Positions 39,101 through 48,100 of a DNA stretch of 64,000 nucleotides are shown in pieces. The DNA lies in NCBI RefSeq assembly GCF_028389875.1, contig NC_084682.1, positions 7,450,001 through 7,514,000 of the forward strand. Direction: 5' to 3'. The notes under the pieces are model-generated. The model was not told the DNA's origin and made no database searches. It was given only the letters and a program-made list of their open reading frames with translations. Position 1 is the stretch's first letter; every line of letters begins with the position of its first letter. The position numbers and the translations under genes were made by a program. The stretch is from Rhea pennata. Lineage: Eukaryota; Chordata; Aves; Rheiformes; Rheidae.

Positions 39101-42100
39101 CTGGAGCCTCCGAAATGAGTGGCTGCTGGGGACAGTGCAAGGGGAGGCACCAGTGCAGAGGGTCCTGGCACCAGGGGTGTCCCACGGCCAGCAGCACCAT
39201 GCTGCCCTTATTTCCCGGTCACCACCCAGTGATTCAGCCAGCCCTTCTTCCTTGTCCCCATCCTCTCTGCAGGTCCCACAGCGAGTCCTCAGCTTGGCGG
39301 TCGCATAGACGCAGTAGCTGCAGCTCTCACAGTGCTTCGCTCTCCTCCGATTACAGCAACTCCAAATCCCCCAGCAGGTAGGAGGACCCCTGCCTTGACC
39401 TCCACCAGCAGAAACAGCTCTAAATCTCTTTTGGGGTGATGGAGAGGTGATAAGGAGGGCAGGGAGCATTCAGATGCCAGTGTTGAGACATCTGGGGACT
39501 GAAATGGGGAGAGCAGTACAGGTGAGGCTCTGGGAGGTGCATGACAAACCTGTCTGTCCCATGCTGGGACATAAGCCACAGCAGGACCTCATGGTCTTGC
39601 TGCGCTGGGGCCTTTTCCCGCCTCTCTTTAAATCATCAGCTCCTGGAGTCCCATGAATACATGGGAATCCTTTTTTGCATTTCTAAAGCAGATCAGAAAA
39701 AAAGATGACTTGGCCTGTTGGTTGCAGAGTTGTGTTTGGAAATGTGGTGCCTGGTCAGGGTTTCAAACTGTATAACAAAGTTTCAAAGGGTGAAACCCAA
39801 AACGTGTTTTTTTCAACCCACTTCCCACTTTGGGGAGGCCTGACCTGCAGTTCCAGTCATAACCAGTGACTGGCAGCCCTGTGGGATCAAGGCGAAGGGT
39901 GATGCCATGCCAGGGGTGGGAGGCAACCCGGTCCCTGGTGGCTGCCTATGGGCACACGTGTCTCCAAGGCCATGGCTTTGCACCACTTCTCGTGCCCCAC
40001 TGGGCTGGCCCATGGTCACCCGCTCCCCTTGGTGTCCACACAGGCTGAGCCCCAAGCACCGTGAGGACGGCCCCAAGGGCAGCAGTGCCCGCTCCAGCCA
40101 CAGCCCGTCCTCTTCGCCCCGCCGCTCTGCCACGCCGCGCCAGAACGGGCACAAGGGCAGCGCCCAGAACGGCCGCCGCAGCCGCAGCCCGTCGCTCGAG
40201 AAGCCGCAGAATGTACGTACGCTTTTCTTGGATCACGGTTCACTTCCCTGACTGCTTCCCTCCCCTCCTGCCTCACCAGGATCCCCCCAGCTCTCCTCTC
40301 CCACCTCATCTCCTCTCCCTCCTCCGGTCACTTTGCTCTGAGCTCATGATGCCCAGCTGGCTGGGCCAGGTGGCTCGCTGGGGTCTTGGCGCTGGCCCTG
40401 TCGGGCAAAGCCCCACCCCACCACGATCCAGCTGCCCTTTCCTGGTCCCCACCGGCTTTGTAGGTGTGAGCTGGCACCCAGGCAGGGGGATGCCAGCCAT
40501 GGCCCTTGCCAGAGTTTCTCTGGGTGCTCAGTCCCCTGCTGGCAAGCGGCACTCAGTAGCTCACAAGCCGGCATTGCCTACCAGGGCCACCTCTGTGCTC
40601 AGCACCTCTGCTTTGAGCTCAGTCAGCCATGAAATGGGTAAAGCTGGAAAAATTATTTCCCTGCCACTGCCAAGGAAAAGGTATTGACACAGGGCTCTCG
40701 ACTGTGGAGCCCAGTCTGCACCTGAATCTGGGGACAGCATCTAGGCCAGGACAGGCTTTGGAGCTGGTTTGGTGCTGGGCGCTCAGTTTTTAGGAATTCA
40801 AGGTCTCCGTGGAGGCTTGTCCTTGGGTTGCCTGTCCTTGGCTGTGCCTCGCTCCCCGCGGAAGCCCCTGCTGCTTCAGGGGTTTATTCCCGTAATGAAA
40901 GCGCTCATGTTAAGGCATAGCCAGTGTGGCAAAGGAGCCGGCCCCAGCTTCGCTACTGCCGGGGTGGAGACGAGCCCAGTTCAGCTCCCAGGGCACGACG
41001 GGTGATGGAGGCAGGGCCGAGCCAAGGCACCCGGCGGCACCCAGGTGCCCCAGAGCTGTCCTGGGACACCTCCTGCCCTGGAGCCCGCCGCGGGCTGCCG
41101 TCGGCCCTCCCACTGTCTCAGCATCGCCCGGGGCGCCGAGTACCCCCTGGTGCTCCCCAGCCCCGCACCGGCCCGTGCCAGAGAGCATCGCCCAGGCCCC
41201 CGAGCTCCTTCTGCTCCCGGGCACTAGTGGTACTTTTCTCCAACAACTTTCTTTCTCTCTCTCTTTCTCTCTCTCTCTTTTTGTTTTTTTCTTTTTTTAA
41301 TCCCATCTGTGTTTTTCTTTAGCCTCCCATTTGAAAAAAACCCCAAACGGTAATATACAATTCCATTTCTTGCTCAGCAGAAGCAGGGAAGAGGGGGAGG
41401 GAAGGGAAATGAAACGTGCTTTTTCTTTTTTCCTCCTTGTTTAGTTTCCTTTATTATGACTTTTTTTTTTCCTTCGTGATGTACAGAAATGCAAACGATA
41501 TTTCATTTTTTTTCCTGTCGTCGTTGTGTTGTTCTAGAATTTTTTGCTTTTGTGTGTGTTAATGTGGAGAAGAAAAAAAAAAAAGAAAAAAAGCAGATGT
41601 GTTTTCTTAATATTTACAACCGTTGAACATTGTATTTCCATTTCTATATTTTGACCAAGGGATTTAAAAGGGAAGGTAACCATGCCGATCTAAAGCAAAA
41701 AGCCATCTGGCTCTACAAAACTGAGAAGCAAATTGCCATTTGCCTCCTTACATTTAGTCCCCAGTTGCCACTCTCTCCAGGCAGGGCTCATGGCCAGTGC
41801 CAAGTGCCCTTTGCAGACATGGGTGAAAGCGGGGCAGAGCCCCGTTGCCTTCCCCCCATGCTGGGGGGAGATGCCTCAAAGAATCACTTTTGCCTTGAAG
41901 ACTCAACTTCCCTTTTAAATGCACAGTCCTCGTCTCCATGCGTCCCCCCGCCGGCTGGCTCCCCTCCATTCTCGCGCTCTCTCGTTCTTCCTCCTCTCTC
42001 CTCCTCCTCTCTCTTGCGCTTTCTCTCTCCCACACGCACTCTCTCCAGCACTTCTTTCTCTCTGTTATTTTTTCTTTGGGCCGCTCCGAGCCGATCCCAG

Positions 42101-45100
42101 TGCCAAAACGACCCAATGAACCTTGACATGGTCTGCCTCCATCTGTTGCTTTACTTGCATGTGGTTTGGGACTTTGTAATGTTGCGTAGCGCCTTTTTGA
42201 GACAGAAACGCGGTGCTGCTATGTAGAGGCCGGGTGATGCACGCAAGTGAGAGCGAGCAAACCCGCCACGTCTGGCTGCCTGCCAGAGACTTTCGATTAA
42301 AGAAAAAAAAAAAAAGAGAAAAGAGACGAAAAACATTGAAAATCTAAGTGAAGCAAGCTTTATTAGCAAAGGGGTCTAAATCACATTACTAAAGAGTCAT
42401 TGTCTTTTTCCCATTCTGCACTCCAAATGTGGAGATTATTGTTTTCTTTTTTTATTATTGCATTCCTGTCACTGACAATTCAGAAGGTAGGTATTTCGTC
42501 CACCTCTGCACGTTCACTTCTGCAGATGAGCCTGTTGAAAAGCACCGTAGCTTGATTTAATGTTATTTTCTCTTTCTTACTTTCTCCTTTCTCTCAGTCT
42601 CTCTATTTCTCTGTCTCTCTTTCATTTTGTCTCTTTTTGGTGGCTCTATATAATTTTTTATTTTGTATTTTTTCCCTCAATTAGCTACAAAGCCATGCTC
42701 TTTTATGTTTTTTTTTTGTCCATGTAATATTTTTTTCTTTCTTTCCTCCCTTTTCTCTCCCTTGTTTACTTGTTCTGTTGGTAGAATGCATTTCTGTGTG
42801 TTTTAGCCCTCCGATTTTTGTGTTCGTTTCCATAAGCGGTACAATTATGTCTAGTCGATTTGATTTCCTCTGTGGCTTTTTAGGGGCTGGATAACAAAGT
42901 GAGCAAAGCTAACAGCAAATAAAGACAAAGGGCAGGGACAAAACCCCAGCGTGTGAAAAGGAGCGGCAGCGTGAGCAGGGATGGCGGCGGGGGTGGCGCT
43001 GGGGTAGCGGAAGGGCAGGAGCAGAAAACGCTGAATGTGGAAACGCTGCGTTTTTTAGAGGAAATCTCTCTCTATCTCTACCTCTCTCTCTCGTTTGTTT
43101 TTTTCTTTTTTTTTGGTTGCTTTTATTTTTCCCTTCCAGAGCTGGTGCCGCCTTGGGGCTCGCTCCTGGCCGCGCCTCGTGGCTGCAGCCACTCCGGCGG
43201 CTGCGCCCCAGAGCGAGGCATTTCCAGGGTTGTTTTGCCATCTGTAGGGTTAGCGATCGCTAAGCGAGCTGGCAGCTTCCCCCACCCCCAAGCAACTGGA
43301 AAACCAACAGCTTGTTAAAGAAATTGTTTAAAATAAACAAGGAAACCCCAGTGCCCTCTGTCAGCTCTGGAGGGTGCTGGGAGCGATGGCAGGTGTTGCC
43401 TGCGGCGGTGGCATGCCACAGCCCTGGTCCGGCCTGGCTGCTCGTGCTCGTGGTGTGGGGACGTGTCCCTCTCTGTGGTGTCCCACGGCCCTGGCCCTGC
43501 CTGGCCACTCGTGGCATGGGGACGGGTCCCCCTCAGCAGCGTCTTCCCCCCCCCCCGTGGCTGCCATCACCCCTCCCCGTGCTCTGACCTCCTCCCTCTT
43601 CTTGGGCGGAGAAACTGGGCTTTAGGAGCCAGAGAGGAGGCCAGAGGGAGAGCAGTGGGAGCCTCTTCCCATCCACTTACCTCCGCGTGTCCCAGGCGAG
43701 GGGGTGGCAGGGAAACGGGCTCATCAGCATTGTAGTGACTCATAGGCTCAGCCCCGGCGCTGCCGCCATCCCCCTCGGCGCGGCGGCTGCCCTCTCTGTG
43801 GCGCTGGGTGCTCGCGTGTCCACAAGGGTGCCGAGGATGGTGGAGAGAACCCCCTGAAGCCGCCCCGCAGCGTGGGCCTGGAGCCGGTGGCGTCTATCCC
43901 TCGGGCGCCAGCACCAGGCCGACCAGCCGCGGCCGCCATCTTGCCTTGGATCCTCACAAAATGGCGGTGCTGGGGCGAGCTGGCCTTAGTGTGGGGCCCG
44001 GGGCGGGTTTCCCTCAGGGTTTCTCACCGACGAGATATTTCCTAGGATATAGGAAGGGGGGAAATAAAATAAGGAAGATTTGGGAAGATAAGGGAGATTT
44101 TTCACTCCCAGAGCAAAAGCTTTTAGGCAGGTTGCTGCTGTTGGCTGTGGCTGGCGCCGCCGGCGCTCGGGCCGTCCGTCCACCCCCAAAGCGAGGGCCG
44201 AGCCCCGGGGCGCCGCCGGGCGGCCCCGAGGGCAACACGCGGACGGGGCCTAGGCGAGGCGAGCTGTTTTGTTTTATTTCTCTTCTCCTCCTCGCTCTCG
44301 TCTCTCGCTGTCTCTCGCTTTCTCTCTCGCTCTCTTTCTTTCTCTCTTGCATTTTTGTGAATCTAATGATGCACTTATATTGCCCCGCTTTTCCCTTCTC
44401 TTCATACCTTACCTACTAAAGGAGGAAATGCCACTTTTTTGGTAAGTGGATGTTAACCAAGAGGGACTTAAAAAAAAAAAAAAAAAAAAGCATATAACGG
44501 AAAAAAGGAAGCAGAAAGCAAAGTCTGTGTTGAGTGCTGATGAGAACTTAGCAGTTCCCTGCAGAGTCACAGCTAAAAAATCAATGAGTATCCCAGGACG
44601 AGTTCAGAGACATTTGTTTATCTCAGTAACGATGACATTCGTGGAGTTTTGGTTTGGTTTTTATTTGAGTGGTTTTTTTTATGTTTTCTTCTTTCTTTTG
44701 GTTTCTTTCAACCTTTTCTCCCCATCCCCTGTGGCTCCCTGCCTTGCCCTCCATCGTTGCTCTGTGCCGTCTTCCTCATTTTCTGGATTTGTTTTAAGCC
44801 AAAATCTGTACTATATGTAAAAACTATGCATATTTAAACATGTATATATATACATATATATATACATATATATATGTATATATATGTGCATGCATCTGTG
44901 TGGGCAGAGCTCCCAGCCCCTTCCCATCCACCTGGTCCCATTACCTCCAGTCCCTTTTGGTTTGATCCTGCAGTTCAGTCTAATTTTCTCTCTCCCCCAT
45001 CTCTCCCTTCTCCCCCACCTCCTTCCCTCTTCTCATCTTTTCTTTTATTCTTGTTTTCCTCAGTTCTTTTGGGTTTTACATCCCTTTTCCTTTCACCTTT

Positions 45101-48100
45101 CTTGTTTGGGCTGGGAGGGTGCCAGGGGTTTGCTTTATCTCCGTTCCAGATGTTTGGGGGGTTGTTTCTTTCCTTCCCTCCCCGATGATTTTGGGTTTCT
45201 TGGCTATTTTATTTTCCCCTCCCCTCTCTCTGTTTTTTGCGTTTTGCATGCGGAGATTTGCATGACCCACGTTGTTGAGGGTGAGAGGCTGAGGTGAGAG
45301 GAAGGTGCAGAGTAGCGTCTGTGTAGCCTGCCTTATGCGATGTGCGTTGACATTGTGACTTGGGCCCCTGGCCCGGTGCACCCCGTTAAAGAACACTCTC
45401 TCCTTCTTTCTTCTCTTCTTTCCTCCCCTCTGCCTTTTCCCCTCTCTCTGTCTGTCTTTCCCCCCTGCCAGAGGCCAGCCTCAGCGTCCCCTTCTCCCCG
45501 GGCCCATGGCAGGAGCGACCCGCTGTCGCCCCGCGCCCGGGGCGGCAGACACAGCGCGAGGAGCCCCCGCTCGCCCTCGCCAGAGAAGGCAGCCCGATGT
45601 GGGGCCGAGAAGCATGGCCACCGGCACCGCTCCCGCACCGCCTCGCCACCCCGGCACCGGGGCCAGAGCAAGGCCAGGGCCGCGGCCCCACGGGAGACAT
45701 CACCACCAGCACTCAGCCCCCCAGGCTACAGCAGCGACTCGGAGGGCTCAGCGTGCTCACACCCCTACCACCCGCCACCTGGTGCTGAGAAGAACCATGG
45801 CGCTCACACCAAGAAGTAAGAGGGGGCTTGCAGGCAAGGGGGTGCAATTCAGCCCTTGGTGGTGATGGGGCTAAGCTGAGGAACAAAGACACTTGGGATA
45901 AGCTCAGCTCATCTGAAAATCACAGCCCCATAGGACCACTTCTGATGCTTATTCTGGGGTACTCAGGGACTTTGCTGTGTTTCTCGGCTCCTTTGGGAAC
46001 ACAGCAAAAGCCCTGGAGGGAAAGGAGCTTTGGAAGGGGCTATGGCTGTCAGGACAGCACAGGGAATGTCTTTGCTCTGCCCATTGCAGGGTGAAGGAGA
46101 GACACCACCGGGGCAGGCCAAACAGTAGCTCAGAGTCATCGGCCAAGCACTCCCGGCACACATCTGAGCGAAAGAAGAGCCTGTCCCACAGCACGGGACA
46201 CAGGAGCAGCTCCTGGAGCTCCAGCGGCTCCGTGTCCAAGTCCCGGTCCCGCTCCCGGGAGAAGCGAGCAGCACGGAGCAGGACCCGGTCTCCATCGCAG
46301 AAAAAAACCGCGAGCAGGTCAGCCCCCAGGGGTGATGGGAGACATCCTGTGGGGTTATCCAATACTGGTGCCTCCCTGGAGAGCACTGGTTGTGCTGTGT
46401 GGCCTGAGTCCTTGGGACACAAGTCCCAGCACACTATACAAGTCCTTCCCTAGGAGAGTCCAGAATTAAGAGAGGGCCAAAAATTCTTTCTAGACTGTGG
46501 TAGTCTTTCCCTTGAAGCATCCCTGCTGTGGAAAAGAAAGGCCCAAGGGGGCTGGTACCCTGGTACCATAGTTGCAGACCCAGTACCATTCCTAATGCTG
46601 ATTTTGGGTGTCAGTCTTACTCCATGCGGATGGTCACCATGCATGGTGTCCACCCAGCATTCATGTCCCCAGGCTTCAAGCCTGCTGTCTGCTCACCTGA
46701 CCCCTGTGTAGCTCTCCAGCCAAACATGGCTAATATGCATTACAATTTTTGGTTTAGAGAGAAGGACAACGAGCCCCGAACACGCCACAGTGACCCTGAT
46801 CCTGCCCGGGCCAGACGTCGCTCCAGAAGCTATTCTCCCATCAGGAAGAGGAGACGTGACTCTCCCAGTTTCATGGAGCCCAGGAGGATTACAAGGTAGA
46901 TCTTAGCACATGCCAAATTCCCCACTCCTACTGCTAGCACGGCCTCAGAGCTGAGCTCTGCTGCCAGGGAGCCCAAGGCATTGCACTGGGTGGATGGATG
47001 GGTGGGTAGATGAATGGATGAGCATCTCTGAGGACATACAGAGCCAAAGCATGAATGGATAGGTGTGTCAGTCTAGGTGGACAGATGGCTAACCAGACAG
47101 ACTGTCTTCAATATTACAGACTTCTGATGTCTTCACATTTAGAAATAGAAAATATGAATTTGTTTGAAATTGTGTATGTATATTCCAGCAAAAGGTACTA
47201 TCACAAGTGTGTTTCTCTCCTGCCCTCCAAATGCAGTTTTCTCCTCCTTGAGATATTATTGATTCAGGTTCCTGGTCTCTAAGATGGGCAATATTTAGTG
47301 CCAGACAAAACACTATATGCATATATAGCATCTCATTAGCATTCAGTGCTGGTGAGATTACTGGTGTGGAGCTGAGGGCTACCTCTTTTCTGACCTATTT
47401 GTCATGAGCTCTTATCGGCTGGGAGATCTAGAACTGTAATGTGAACGTGACTGGATTTTTAGAAATCAGCTCAGTATGGAAGTATTATTTTTGCCTTGAC
47501 TGGACTGATGTTTTAAGGAGACAAGATAGGAGAAATAACTGCTTGTATATTGTTTTAAAGCTCTCTGCAGGCTTCCACTAATAGATTGCCTGTAAAATAT
47601 CTGGACCAGGAAAGTACCTCACAGCACAAAGGTTTCTCAGCCCCCTGTACTGCACGGTGATTTTGCTGCTTTAGAGTGATGCAGCCCTTCCCCTCCCAGA
47701 CCAAAATCCCTGTGGGGCAAGCGTATGTCAAAATATGCATGTATGCTTTCATTCACAAACCACGTAGATACGCAGCACACACAGTCTCAGTCATACATGT
47801 AACGATGGGTCCATAATACCCATCCCTAACCATGCACACATGCAAGTGCACACATGCACCTATCTATGCACACACGCACCTCCACAGCCATACGTGCGCA
47901 TGTGTGCTCACCTTGCTGTGCACATCCCCTCCGCACACACAGCTACGTGAGGATCAGGATGCTGCAAGAGCTACGCACAGCTGGACACACAACACCAAAG
48001 CAGCATGGCACTGCTGCCAGGGCTGTGCTCATGGCGCCCCAAGCCACAGTGGCGGTGGGCAGCCTGCTCTTCTCCTGGCCCTCTCTCTGCTGTCACCTGC

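Larger units (their letters stand above)
40213..45471. other. SRRM3: SRRM3 intron 10 with possible alternative 3' ends
   Basis: This is a 5.3-kb intron. Much of it (41.25-42.9 and 44.3-45.45 kb) is T-rich, unlike the GC-rich introns of the rest of the gene. It holds repeated modules of a long CT tract, AG acceptor and poly(A) signal, a CpG-rich core at 43.75-44.25 kb, a TA microsatellite and a long A run. It probably carries regulatory or alternative-exon content; see the separate entries. Confidence 0.6.
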
